Source of the DNA: Janthinobacterium fluminis
GTDB lineage: Bacteria > Pseudomonadota > Gammaproteobacteria > Burkholderiales > Burkholderiaceae_D
DNA: 64,000 nt
NCBI RefSeq assembly: GCF_028595325.1
Contig: NZ_JAQQXR010000004.1
Span: 1-64,000, forward strand
Direction of reading: 5' to 3'
Positions 54,388-63,451 of the stretch are shown here, piece by piece (within the stretch, counting starts at the first letter, position 1; each line of letters opens with the position of its first letter). The translations under genes and the position numbers were made by a program. The notes under the pieces are model-generated. The model did no database searches. It was not told where the DNA came from and saw only the letters and a program-made list of their open reading frames with translations.

Positions 54388-55605
54388 TTAGAAGACCAAC
54401 AGGCCGATCGCGCCGGCGGCCGGCACGACCCACACGGCCTCGACGCGGTAGCGCAGCAGCAGGCCGAAGGTCAGCGCGAACAGCGCCAGCGACAGCCAGT
54501 GCGGCGCCGCCGCCTTGCCGACGACGACGGCGGCGGCGGCCACCATGCCCAGCACGGCCGCGCGCACGCCGCGCAGCGCGGCGCGCACCGCGGCCGAGTG
54601 GCGCACCCGCTCCAGCAGGCGCGCGCAGGCCACCGTCAGCGCCGCGGCCGGCGCGAACATGCCGACGCTGGCGACGGCGGCGCCGGCCACGCCGGCCACC
54701 TTGTAGCCGATGAAGGCGGCGCTGATGGCGACCGGGCCGGGCGTCAGCTGGCCCATCGCCAGCGCGTCGACCAGCTCGCGCCGCGTCACCCAGCCGTAGC
54801 CGTCGACGACGGTGTGCTGCAGCATCGGGATGAAGACGTAGCCGCCGCCGAACATCAGCAGGCTCATGCCGGCGAAGGCGGCCAGCAGTTTCAGCAGCAC
54901 GCCGGGGGCCAGGCCCAGCAGTGGCAGCGCCGCCAGCAGCAGCGCGGCGCGGCGCGGCACGGGCGCGCCGGCGCGCGGCGCCGGCGCGGTGCGGCGCCGC
55001 TCCGTGGCGGCGCCGCCGAAACAGCGCCAGCCGGCCAGCGCGGCCGCGGCCAGCATCAGGAAGGTCGTGTGCAGGCCGGGCAGCAGCAGCGCCAGCGCCA
55101 GCGCGGCCACGGCCAGCGCGCCCTCGCGCCAGTCGCCGACGCAGGCGCCCCACATGCGCCAGGCGGCGGCCAGGATGATGGCGGCCACGGCCGGCACGAC
55201 GCCCATGAATACCTGGCCCAGCGCGGCCACGTGGCCCCAGCGGAAATACGCGGCGCTGAAGGCCAGCATGCACAGGAAGGACGGCGCGACGGCGGCGCCG
55301 ACGCAGACGGCGGCGCCGGCCGCGCCGCGCAGGTGGTAGCCGACGTAGGCGACCAGGTTGATCGCCATCGGCCCCGGCAGCACCGACGCCAGCGTCAGGC
55401 CGTCGAGCACCTGCTGCGGCGTCATCAGCTTGCGCCGCTGCGCCACCGCGTCCTCGGTCACGCCTATCATCACCATGAAGCCGCCGAAGCTGGTGCAGCC
55501 GACCTTCAGGAAGATCGCGCACAGCGTCGCCAGCGCCACCGGCGCGGCATCGGCCGGCGCGGCGGCATCGGCCGGCGCGGCCGCGCGCTTAACCCTGGCG
55601 TGCAT
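54388..55605 (-). CDS. chrA: CHR-family (ChrA-like) permease, possible sulfate transporter
   Basis: A 405-residue membrane protein built of two homologous halves. Each opens with an FGG turn and a LPGP/TPGP loop: FLKVGCTSFGGFMVM with ASVLPGPMAINL, and SLLMFGGGYVFIP with GQLTPGPVAISA. CHR proteins export chromate, and some move sulfate. Here, in a sulfonation operon, sulfate supply is the more likely role. Its start at 55605 overlaps the DHH gene by 17 bp. Confidence 0.9.
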   Translation of the reverse strand: MHARVKRAAAPADAAAPADAAPVALATLCAIFLKVGCTSFGGFMVMIGVTEDAVAQRRKLMTPQQVLDGLTLASVLPGPMAINLVAYVGYHLRGAAGAAVCVGAAVAPSFLCMLAFSAAYFRWGHVAALGQVFMGVVPAVAAIILAAAWRMWGACVGDWREGALAVAALALALLLPGLHTTFLMLAAAALAGWRCFGGAATERRRTAPAPRAGAPVPRRAALLLAALPLLGLAPGVLLKLLAAFAGMSLLMFGGGYVFIPMLQHTVVDGYGWVTRRELVDALAMGQLTPGPVAISAAFIGYKVAGVAGAAVASVGMFAPAAALTVACARLLERVRHSAAVRAALRGVRAAVLGMVAAAAVVVGKAAAPHWLSLALFALTFGLLLRYRVEAVWVVPAAGAIGLLVF

Positions 55606-56620
55606 GCGCCGCCCCGCCGGCGCCGGCGAAGTAGTCGCTGAAGGCCCGCACGAAGTCGTCCAGTTGCGCCGCCGGCAGGCGGTTGATGCCGGCCGCCGCC
55701 CTGCGCCCGCCGCCGCCGGGAAAACGCTCGCACAGGCCGCTGGCCGCGCGCAGCACCGGCGCGCCCGAGCGCACGCTGACGACGTAACTGCCGTCGGCGT
55801 TTTCGCTGAGCACCGCATACGAGGACGCACCCGGCGCGTTCGCCGGCGCCACCAGGCGGTTGGCGAACACTCCGCAGATGCGCCGCGCCCAAGGCTGGTT
55901 GGGCAGCACGTAGATCGCCCCGCAGGCCGGCTGCCATTGCGGCCGCAGGCTGTTCATGTGGGCCTGGTCGGCGCGATAGCCGTCGGCCAGCGCGCGGTAG
56001 TACGGCGAGCGGCGCATGAATTCGAGCGGATCGGCATAGGCGTGCACGGCGCGGTACAGCGCGTCCGGCGCGATGTGCAGGTCCGCGATGTGTTCGCCGT
56101 AGGCGTTGTAGTTCAAGGCCAGCCCGAGCTGCTCCAGCTGGGCCGCCTGCACCTCGCTCAAGCCGGCCGCGGCGGCCAGCGCGTTGCCGGCGTCGGCCAG
56201 GTTGTCGCCGAAGGCCCCCACCGCCGCCCACGGCCGGTAGCGTCCGCCCATCTGGCGGTCGACCAGGATGCTGGTGCAGACGTCGATGCTCTCGTCCCAG
56301 AACAGCTCCAGGCGCGGATGGGCGAAGGCCCGGTGCGCCGAATGGTGGTCGTAATACGCGACGCGCCCGCCGGCGTCGAGGATGCGCGCCAGCGACGCCA
56401 CATTGCAGTCGAACGAGATGTCGAGCACGGTGACGTCGAGCCCGGCCGCGTCGGGCAGGTGGCGCAGCAGGTCGACGTCGCGCTTGACGCCGGTGACCAG
56501 TTGCGCCTCCTTCGGACAGGCCAGGCGCAACTGGTGCAGCGCGCAGATGCCGTCGGCGTCGCCGTTGAAGACGTCGTAGGCGCCGCAGTCGCCGGCCGGG
56601 GTAAAGGATGCCGCTGTCAT
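55589..56620 (-). CDS. DHH-family phosphoesterase, probable pAp phosphatase
   Basis: A 343-residue protein with the metal-binding motifs FNGDADGICALHQL (DxD) and AYYDHHSAH (DHH), plus VLDISFD between them. The C-terminal region has GGGGRRAAAGINRLP, resembling the substrate-binding Gly-rich loop of DHHA1. Related NrnA-type enzymes remove the 3'-phosphate of pAp, the by-product of sulfotransferases. Coupling to cysC (ATGA overlap) and to a sulfotransferase gene makes that role likely here; it is not shown by sequence alone. Confidence 0.82.
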   Translation of the reverse strand: MTAASFTPAGDCGAYDVFNGDADGICALHQLRLACPKEAQLVTGVKRDVDLLRHLPDAAGLDVTVLDISFDCNVASLARILDAGGRVAYYDHHSAHRAFAHPRLELFWDESIDVCTSILVDRQMGGRYRPWAAVGAFGDNLADAGNALAAAAGLSEVQAAQLEQLGLALNYNAYGEHIADLHIAPDALYRAVHAYADPLEFMRRSPYYRALADGYRADQAHMNSLRPQWQPACGAIYVLPNQPWARRICGVFANRLVAPANAPGASSYAVLSENADGSYVVSVRSGAPVLRAASGLCERFPGGGGRRAAAGINRLPAAQLDDFVRAFSDYFAGAGGAAHARQG

Positions 56621-57303
56621 TTTCTCGACCGGAAGCGCAGCGCCAGGTGTTGGTAGAGCGCGCGGCTGGCGTCCTCCAGCGACATGACGCCGCTGTCGAG
56701 CACCAGCGCCGGCATCAGCGGCACCTCGTAGGGCGAGGACACGCCGGTGAAGGCGGGAATTTCGCCGGCGCGGGCCTTGGCGTACAGGCCCTTCGGATCG
56801 CGCGCCTCGCACACCTCGGTGGGCGTGCTGACATACACCTCGATGAACTCGCTCGCGCCGATGATGGCGGCGGCCATCGCCCGGTCCTCCCGGAACGGCG
56901 AGATGAAGGCGGCGATGACCATCAGGCCGGCCTCGTTCATCATCTTCGCCACCTCGGCGGTGCGGCGGATGTTCTCCTTGCGGTCGGCCGGCGAAAAACC
57001 CAGGTCGCGGTTCAGGTGGTGGCGCAGGTTGTCGCCGTCGAGCACGTAGCTGGAGCGGCCCTCGTCGTGCAGCATCTTGTCCAGTTCGTAGGCGATGGTC
57101 GACTTGCCGGCGCCGCTCAGCCCCGTCAGCCAGACCGTCGCCGGCGCGTGGCCGAAGTGGGCGCTGCGCCGCTCCGCCGTGACCTTGCCGGCGTGCCAGA
57201 AGGTGTTCAGCGGCGCCACCCTGTCGTCGCTGCGCCGCAACGGCGCCGCCCGCGGCCGCTCGCCTATCGTCTCGGCCAGTTCGTTCAATACATCGGTCGT
57301 CAT
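56617..57303 (-). CDS. cysC: Adenylylsulfate (APS) kinase
   Basis: A 228-residue kinase converting APS to PAPS. P-loop GLSGAGKST, the signature DGDNLRHHLNRDLGFSPADRKENIRR and EVCEARDPKGLYAKARAGEIPAFTG are all present. An N-terminal stretch of about 45 residues precedes the kinase core. A GAGGAGG ribosome site precedes the ATG. No ATP sulfurylase gene is in view, so APS must come from elsewhere. It starts 42 bp after the chemoreceptor gene. Confidence 0.95.
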   Translation of the reverse strand: MTTDVLNELAETIGERPRAAPLRRSDDRVAPLNTFWHAGKVTAERRSAHFGHAPATVWLTGLSGAGKSTIAYELDKMLHDEGRSSYVLDGDNLRHHLNRDLGFSPADRKENIRRTAEVAKMMNEAGLMVIAAFISPFREDRAMAAAIIGASEFIEVYVSTPTEVCEARDPKGLYAKARAGEIPAFTGVSSPYEVPLMPALVLDSGVMSLEDASRALYQHLALRFRSRK

Positions 57304-57345
57304 ACTGCCTCCTCGTCCATCCACATGGTCCGCCAGCGGCGGGTC

Positions 57346-59097
57346 CTAGAACTCTTCCCAGTCGCCGTCGGCCGAGGCGGCCGCGTTGACGGTCTTGCGC
57401 GCCGGCTGCGGCGCCGCCCGGGCCGCCGCCAGGCGCGCCGGCTGCGCCCGCGCCGCCGGCTTCAGCGGCAGCGGCGCGGCCTTGCGCGGCGCCGCCGCGA
57501 CGGCCCGGCCCGGGGCCAGGACGTGCGCCGCGCTCAGGCGGAACACGCTGACGACCTGGGCCAGGTCAGCCGTCTGCTCCTGCAGCGCGGCGGCGGCCGC
57601 GGCGGCCTCCTCGACCAGGGCGGCGTTTTGCTGCGTCACATTGTCCATCTGGATCACGGCCTGGTTGATCTGCTCGATGCCCGAGGTCTGCTCGGCGCTG
57701 GCGCAGCTGATTTCGCTCATGATGTCGGTAACCCGCTTGACGCTGGCGACGATCTCGTCCATCGTCGCGCCGGCCTGGTCGACCAACTTGGCGCCGGAAT
57801 CGACCTGCTGCACCGAATCGTCAATGAGGATCTTGATTTCCTTGGCCGCCGCCGCCGAGCGCTGCGCCAGGTTGCGCACCTCGGAGGCGACGACGGCGAA
57901 GCCGCGCCCCTGCTCGCCGGCGCGGGCCGCCTCGACGGCCGCGTTCAGCGCCAGGATATTGGTCTGGAAGGCGATGCCGTCGATGACGCCGATGATGTCG
58001 ACGATCTTGATCGACGAGGAATTGATCGCGCCCATCGTGTCGACCACGCGGGCCACCACGGCGCCGCCCTTGACCGCGACGTCGGAGGCCGATTGCGCCA
58101 GGCCGTTGGCCTGGCGGGCGTTGTCGGCGTTCTGCTTGACGGTCGACGTCAGCTGCTCCAGCGAGGAGGCGGTTTCCTCCAGCGAACTGGCCTGCTGCTC
58201 GGTGCGCGAAGACAGATCGAGGTTGCCCGAGGCGATCTGGTGCGAGGCGGTGGCGATGGTCGACGTGCTCGCGTGCACCTGGCCGACGATGCCGGCCAGG
58301 CTGTCGCGCATGGCCCGCATCGCATACATCAGGCTGCCGGTATCGCCGTCGCGGGTGCGGATGGCCACCGTCAAGTCGCCGCCGGCGATCCGGCCGGCCA
58401 CTTCGGCGGCGTAATCGGGCTCGCCGCCCAGTTGTTTGACGAGGCCGCGCGTGATCAGCAGCGCGGCGGCGATGCTGGCCAGCAGGGCCAGGCCGCCGAA
58501 GCCCAGCATCATCGAACGGGCGCCCGCGTAGGCGGTCTCGGCGGCGGCGGCCGCCTGTTCGCTCTGTTTTTCCTCGATCGCGCTCAGCTCGCGCAGCAAT
58601 TCCCACCATTTCTTTTGCACGGGACGAAACTCGAAGCGCAGCACCTTGTACGCCTCGTCGCCCTTCTTGGCCAGCCCCAGTTCCGTGGCGCGGGCGATGA
58701 AGGGCGCGGCCAGCAAGGACTGCTGGCGGATCTTGTCGAGCAGCGCGACTTCCTCGGGCGCCGTGCCGGCCAGGCTGGCGAACATCCGCGCCAGCTTGCT
58801 TTGCGCCTCCTCATACTTCTTCGCCTGCGCCTCGATGCGTTTGACCTCGATCTGGATTTCCGCCTCTTCGCTGAGCAGTATCAAATTGCGCACGGCCAGG
58901 GCGCGCTCGGTGATCGTCAAGTCCATCGCCGCCGCCAGCTTCGTTTCGACGTTGTTGACTTTGATGATTTCGTCCATCCGGTCGCGCATGGCCGCCATGC
59001 GGTTGATGCCCAAGCCGGTCACGATGGCCAGCAAGGTCGCCACCAGGCCGAAGCCAATGCCCAGGCGCGTGGCCACCTTCATGTGTGCGATGTTCAT
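57346..59097 (-). CDS. Methyl-accepting chemotaxis protein (4HB sensor)
   Basis: A 583-residue chemoreceptor: transmembrane helix near the N-terminus ([20 protein letters not shown]), four-helix-bundle periplasmic domain, second helix ([21 protein letters not shown]), HAMP and signalling domain with [20 protein letters not shown]. After it, an Ala/Pro/Arg linker of about 60 residues ends in DGDWEEF, a likely CheR/CheB-docking pentapeptide (D-W-E-E-F), which the receptor at 24239-25891 lacks. GGGGGAG precedes the ATG. Confidence 0.93.
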   Translation of the reverse strand: MNIAHMKVATRLGIGFGLVATLLAIVTGLGINRMAAMRDRMDEIIKVNNVETKLAAAMDLTITERALAVRNLILLSEEAEIQIEVKRIEAQAKKYEEAQSKLARMFASLAGTAPEEVALLDKIRQQSLLAAPFIARATELGLAKKGDEAYKVLRFEFRPVQKKWWELLRELSAIEEKQSEQAAAAAETAYAGARSMMLGFGGLALLASIAAALLITRGLVKQLGGEPDYAAEVAGRIAGGDLTVAIRTRDGDTGSLMYAMRAMRDSLAGIVGQVHASTSTIATASHQIASGNLDLSSRTEQQASSLEETASSLEQLTSTVKQNADNARQANGLAQSASDVAVKGGAVVARVVDTMGAINSSSIKIVDIIGVIDGIAFQTNILALNAAVEAARAGEQGRGFAVVASEVRNLAQRSAAAAKEIKILIDDSVQQVDSGAKLVDQAGATMDEIVASVKRVTDIMSEISCASAEQTSGIEQINQAVIQMDNVTQQNAALVEEAAAAAAALQEQTADLAQVVSVFRLSAAHVLAPGRAVAAAPRKAAPLPLKPAARAQPARLAAARAAPQPARKTVNAAASADGDWEEF

Positions 59098-59681
59098 GTA
59101 CTCCCCCAGTGACAACGGATCGATCGGCTCTGTGCGTAAGGCATGCACATTCCTCGGCAATAAAAACTTGTGGCGGCATGAAGACGCGCCAGAAAATATT
59201 TATGGAGGCGAGCGGGGCACCGTCGTGCCGTTTCCGCCTGAAGCAGCTATTTTTATATGCAAGCGTAAAACCCGCCTCGGCGCTTGGCGGCGGGGAGAGG
59301 TGGCAAGCCGTATGAGGTGAAGAAATGCCTATTGCAATAAATGCATATCCACCTGTTTCTCAATCAATTTATCGCGGCATGGCAGGCGCCGGATTGATTT
59401 CTTTTGGGAATTTATTTCAGCTCCATTCTGCACTATATTTTCGGCATTAATAGTCACCAATCGTCACTGATGCCCTACGACTACATTCATAGCTTTGCGC
59501 CATCGCAAAACCCGGACGCGCGCGCAGCGGCCGCCCAAGCAGGCGGCGCCCGGGTTGCGGCATTTTTGCGACATGGAATAACATATTATCGCAATGAAAC
59601 ATTGTTAACTTGACATTCATTAACTTAAAAATAATGATGTGTGTGCAATTACATATTGTTTAACCATTGGAGATGAACGAA
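59098..59681. other. Long AT-richer intergenic region
   Basis: These 584 bp separate two divergent genes and are visibly richer in A and T than the flanks. A 69-codon open frame at 59404-59613 has no ribosome site and no recognisable composition, so it is not called. The right end holds the promoter of the secreted protein; the left end should hold that of the chemoreceptor. Confidence 0.6.
59610..59638 (+). promoter_or_regulatory. Promoter of the secreted protein gene
   Basis: A consensus -35 TTGACA (59610-59615) is followed, after 16-17 bp, by TAATGA/AATGAT (59632-59638). The spacer and flanks are A/T-rich. It lies 44 bp before the start codon. Confidence 0.5.
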
Positions 59682-60719
59682 ATGATTCTGCAAAAACTAA
59701 AATTAAGCGTACTGGGTGTGCTGCTGCTTTCCGGCGCGGCCTCGGCCCGGCCGATACACGACATCACCATGTACCGGCCCGTCGCCACCGGCGGCAGCTA
59801 CGCCGCCCAGGTCACCTATAACGGCAACGCCTCCACCGTCGCCGTGTCGGATATGGCGAACGGCGGCGCGCCGATGGCGCAGCTGGTCGGCGGCGCGTCG
59901 AATTTTTATTGGTCGATCCGCACCAAACTGAGCGAGGGCATCGCCGCCGGCATCGCCGCCGCCGGCCAGGACGCCAGCGTCGACGGCCCCGGCGGCCTGT
60001 GGGGGGATCTCAATATGTCGGTGTCGGGGCTGCCGGACGGCTCCCTGAGAATGGCGATGAGCGGACTCAGCTTCAACATCAACATCACCGCCAGGAAATC
60101 CAACTGGCTCGGCTCGGTCACCTGCCGTTCGCAAGTCACCCTGAATTCGATTTCCTTCTCTTCCCAATACAACCCCTACAACGGGGCGGTGGCGGGAACG
60201 GTCATCGATTTCACGCCGACGCAAAGCACTTCCTGCGACAGCAGCTTCAGCTGGATTCCCTTCCTCGGCGATTTCATCGACCGCAAAGCCAGCAGCATGC
60301 TGGGCAGCGCCATGCTTAGCAAGCTCAGCTCGCTGGCCGGCCAAGTCTTGCCGGTCGCGCCGCAACAGGCATTCTTCGGCTTCAGCAACGCCATCCAGCC
60401 GAACGAGTACATGATCGGTTCCTTCGACGCCGGCATGTATGTGAAAAACAATTTGCAAAGCTTGTATGTTGGGAAAACCATCAGCCTGTTTATCGCCAAT
60501 GACTACAAATACGAACCGGGTAACCGCAACCAGCCGGGACCGGCGTCGGCGGGCGGAACCAGCCTGGCGCTGAATTTCTCGGATGCCAACGGCCAGGTCG
60601 GCTTCGCCGTCAATGCCAACAAAAACTACACTTGGGTGAAGTACATCATCCCCGGCACCAACGGACCGGGCGATGGGGAAGAGGGTTTCAAAAACGCCGC
60701 CTCCCTCCCGAAGCGCTAA
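59682..60719 (+). CDS. Secreted protein of unknown function
   Basis: A 345-residue protein with a signal peptide (KLSVLGVLLLSGAASA). The mature chain is rich in Ser, Asn, Gly and aromatic residues with many short beta-strand patterns (SVSGLPDGSLRMAMSGLSFNINI, LNSISFSSQYNPYNGAV), and has two cysteines (in VTCRSQV and TSCDSSF) that could form one disulfide. No family is recognised. ATG 59682 is chosen because GGAGA stands 8 bp upstream; ATG 59673 is too close to it. It ends 4 bp from the convergent nasA gene. Confidence 0.72.
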   Translation: MILQKLKLSVLGVLLLSGAASARPIHDITMYRPVATGGSYAAQVTYNGNASTVAVSDMANGGAPMAQLVGGASNFYWSIRTKLSEGIAAGIAAAGQDASVDGPGGLWGDLNMSVSGLPDGSLRMAMSGLSFNINITARKSNWLGSVTCRSQVTLNSISFSSQYNPYNGAVAGTVIDFTPTQSTSCDSSFSWIPFLGDFIDRKASSMLGSAMLSKLSSLAGQVLPVAPQQAFFGFSNAIQPNEYMIGSFDAGMYVKNNLQSLYVGKTISLFIANDYKYEPGNRNQPGPASAGGTSLALNFSDANGQVGFAVNANKNYTWVKYIIPGTNGPGDGEEGFKNAASLPKR

Positions 60720-60723
60720 AGCA

Positions 60724-63438
60724 CTAGGCCGTTTCCTCGACGCGGGTGTCCAGCAGCAGTTTCTTGATTTCCGGCACGCAAGAACCGCAGTTGCCACCCG
60801 CCTTCAGGCAAGCCGTGACCTCGGCCGCGCTGCGCAGGCCCTGGGCGCGGATGGCCTCGCAGATGGTGTTGCGGCCGACGCCGAAGCAGGAACACACGGT
60901 CGGCCCGGTGTCGGCGCCCTTCTCGACCGGCTGCCCCAGCAGCAGGCCGACGCGGTCGGCGTCGCCCAGTCCGGCGCGGCCGAACAACCCGGCCAGCCAG
61001 GCGCGCGACGGCAAGTCCGGCCGCGGCGACAGGAACAGGCATTGTTCGATGCGGCCGTCGACCAGGTGCGCGGCGCGGTAGACGCCGGCGCTGCGGTCTT
61101 CGTATTCAAGCCAGTCGGCCTCGCCGTCGACCAGCGCCAGCAGTTGCCGCGCCCACGCGCCGTAGTCGGCGATGGCATTGCGCCCGGCCAGCTCGTAACG
61201 GGCGAAGTCGCGCCCCTGGATGCGGGTCCAGTGCGCCACGCTGTCGAGGTTCAGCTCGCTGCGGCTGAGAATAAAGCCGTGCCAGGACACGCGGAACTGC
61301 TCGACGCGCACCGGCGTGTGCTTGAACTCGGGCTCGCCGGAGACGGGATCGACGGCCGGATTGACCAGCGCGCCGACACGGGCGTCGGAGGCCGTCTGGC
61401 CGCTCCAGTGGATGGGCACGAAGACAGCGCCGCGGGCGATGCCGCCGCCGTGCTGCACCCTGGCCACCATCGCACCCCACTGCGTCGACACGCGCGCCAG
61501 CTCGCCCTCGCGCACGCCGCACAGCAGCGCATCCTGCGGGTGCATATCGACAAAAGCTTCCGGCACGTGGTCGGCCAGCCTGGCCGACTTGCCGGTGCGC
61601 GTCATCGTATGCCACTGGTCGCGCACGCGCCCCGTGTTCAGCGCCAGCGGATAGTCGGCGTCGGGCAGGTGCGCCGGCGCGCGCGGCGCCGTGGCGACGC
61701 AGCGCGCGCGCCCGTCGGCGTGGGCGTAGCGGCCGTCGCCGAACAGGCGCGGCGTGCCCTCGACGGCGCCGGCCGGGTCCGCCCGCAACGGCCACTGCAG
61801 CGGCTCAAGCTGGTCGTACCGGCGCCTGTCCATGCCGGCCAGCGCGGCGATATTGAAGACGCGCGGGCTGCCTTGCGCGTCGTTGCGGTAGCCGCTCAGA
61901 CGCGCGTGCTCGTCGAAGACCTCGTGCACGCCGGCGAAATCGAAGCCGGCGAAACCCATGCGCCGCGCCACCTGGCACAGCGCCAGCCAGTCGGCGCGCG
62001 CCTCGCCCGGCGCCGCCAAAAAGCCGCGCTGGCGGGCGATGCGCCGCTCCGAATTGGTGACGGTGCCGTCCTTCTCGCCCCAGCCCAGCGCCGGCAGCAG
62101 CACGTCGGCGTAGGCGTTGGTGTCGGTCTTTTCGACGATGTCGGACACCACCACCAGCTGGCATTTCTCCAGCGCGCGCTGCACCTGGTTCGCGTCCGGC
62201 ATGCTGACCAGCGGATTGGTGGCGATGATCCACACGGCCTTGATCCTGCCATCCTCGATGGCCTGGAACAGCTCGACCGCCTTCAGCCCCGGCCGGTCGG
62301 CGATGCGCGGCGAGTCCCAGAAGGTTTGCACCGTGTCGCGGTGCACGGCCCGGTCCAGCTCCATGTGCGCGGCCAGCATATTCGCCAGGCCGCCCACTTC
62401 GCGCCCGCCCATCGCGTTGGGCTGGCCGGTCAGCGAGAACGGCCCCATGCCGGGCCGGCCGATGCGGCCGGTGGCGAGGTGGCAGTTGATGATGCTGTTG
62501 ACCTTGTCGGTGCCGGCCGACGACTGGTTGACGCCCTGCGAAAAGGCGGTGACGACCTTGGCGGTGGCGGCGAACATCGCGTAAAAATCGAGCACATCGC
62601 GCGGATCGACGCGGCAGGCCCGGGCCACGGCGAGCGGATCGGCGCAATCGACATGGGCGGCGGCCAGCGCCTCGTCGAACCCGTTGGTGTGCGCCGCGAC
62701 GAAGCCGGCATCGACGACGCCGTGCTGCGCCAGATAGCACAACAGGCCGTTGAACAGCCAGACGTCGGTGCCCAGTTTGACGGGCAGGTGCAAATCGGCC
62801 GACTCGCAGGTGGCGGTGCGGCGCGGGTCGATGACGACCAGCTTCATCTGCGGCCTGGCCTCCTTGGCGCGGACGATGCGCTGGAACAGGATGGGATGGC
62901 ACCAGGCCGTGTTCGAGCCGACCAGCACGACCATGTCGGCCAGCTCCAGGTCCTCGTAACAGCCCGGCACCAGGTCCGCGCCGAACGCGCGCTTGTGGCC
63001 GGCCACGGCCGAGGACATGCACAGGCGCGAATTGGTGTCGATGTTGGCGCTGCCGATATAGCCCTTCATCAGCTTGTTGGCGATGTAGTAGTCCTCGGTC
63101 AGCAACTGGCCCGAGACGTACAGCGCCACGGCGTCCGGGCCGTGCTCGGCGATGATGTCGCGCCAGCCGCCGGCCACCTTGTCCAGCGCCTCGTCCCAGG
63201 ACGCCCGCCGCAGCGCGCCGCCCTCGCGCAGCTGCGGGTGCAGCAAGCGGCCGTCCAGGCCCAGCGTCTCGCCCAGTGCCGAACCCTTGACGCAGAGCCG
63301 GCCCGCGTTGGCGCCGTGGCTGGCGTCGCCGGCGATGGCGATGCTGCCGTCCGGCAGCGGCGTCGCCTGCACGCCGCAGCCGACGCCGCAATAGGGACAG
63401 GTGGTGCGCACGGCTAGGGGGATAGCGGAGAGGTTCAC
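60724..63438 (-). CDS. nasA: Assimilatory nitrate reductase catalytic subunit
   Basis: A 904-residue molybdopterin oxidoreductase reducing nitrate to nitrite in the cytoplasm. N-terminal 4Fe-4S motif CPYCGVGCGV with the fourth Cys in LCVKGS, bis-MGD domains (NTNSRLCMSSAV, GWGEKDGTVTNSERRIARQRG), and a C-terminal BFD-like 2Fe-2S domain (CSCFGVGRNTICEAIRAQGL, then CGSCVPEIKKLL). GTG 63438 has AGGA at 7 bp; the open frame begins with a TTG at 63444 that is too close to that site. It follows the FAD oxidoreductase gene closely. Confidence 0.94.
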   Translation of the reverse strand: MNLSAIPLAVRTTCPYCGVGCGVQATPLPDGSIAIAGDASHGANAGRLCVKGSALGETLGLDGRLLHPQLREGGALRRASWDEALDKVAGGWRDIIAEHGPDAVALYVSGQLLTEDYYIANKLMKGYIGSANIDTNSRLCMSSAVAGHKRAFGADLVPGCYEDLELADMVVLVGSNTAWCHPILFQRIVRAKEARPQMKLVVIDPRRTATCESADLHLPVKLGTDVWLFNGLLCYLAQHGVVDAGFVAAHTNGFDEALAAAHVDCADPLAVARACRVDPRDVLDFYAMFAATAKVVTAFSQGVNQSSAGTDKVNSIINCHLATGRIGRPGMGPFSLTGQPNAMGGREVGGLANMLAAHMELDRAVHRDTVQTFWDSPRIADRPGLKAVELFQAIEDGRIKAVWIIATNPLVSMPDANQVQRALEKCQLVVVSDIVEKTDTNAYADVLLPALGWGEKDGTVTNSERRIARQRGFLAAPGEARADWLALCQVARRMGFAGFDFAGVHEVFDEHARLSGYRNDAQGSPRVFNIAALAGMDRRRYDQLEPLQWPLRADPAGAVEGTPRLFGDGRYAHADGRARCVATAPRAPAHLPDADYPLALNTGRVRDQWHTMTRTGKSARLADHVPEAFVDMHPQDALLCGVREGELARVSTQWGAMVARVQHGGGIARGAVFVPIHWSGQTASDARVGALVNPAVDPVSGEPEFKHTPVRVEQFRVSWHGFILSRSELNLDSVAHWTRIQGRDFARYELAGRNAIADYGAWARQLLALVDGEADWLEYEDRSAGVYRAAHLVDGRIEQCLFLSPRPDLPSRAWLAGLFGRAGLGDADRVGLLLGQPVEKGADTGPTVCSCFGVGRNTICEAIRAQGLRSAAEVTACLKAGGNCGSCVPEIKKLLLDTRVEETA

Positions 63439-63451
63439 GGTCAATTCCTGG

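Noticed and set aside
59404..59613. 69-codon open frame in the AT-rich intergenic region
   Set aside because: No ribosome site, no promoter in register and no recognisable composition; insufficient to call a gene.
60673..63417. 914-codon plus-strand open frame opposite nasA
   Set aside because: Antisense shadow; the product is Arg/His/Gln-rich without domains, and nasA has all its cofactor motifs.
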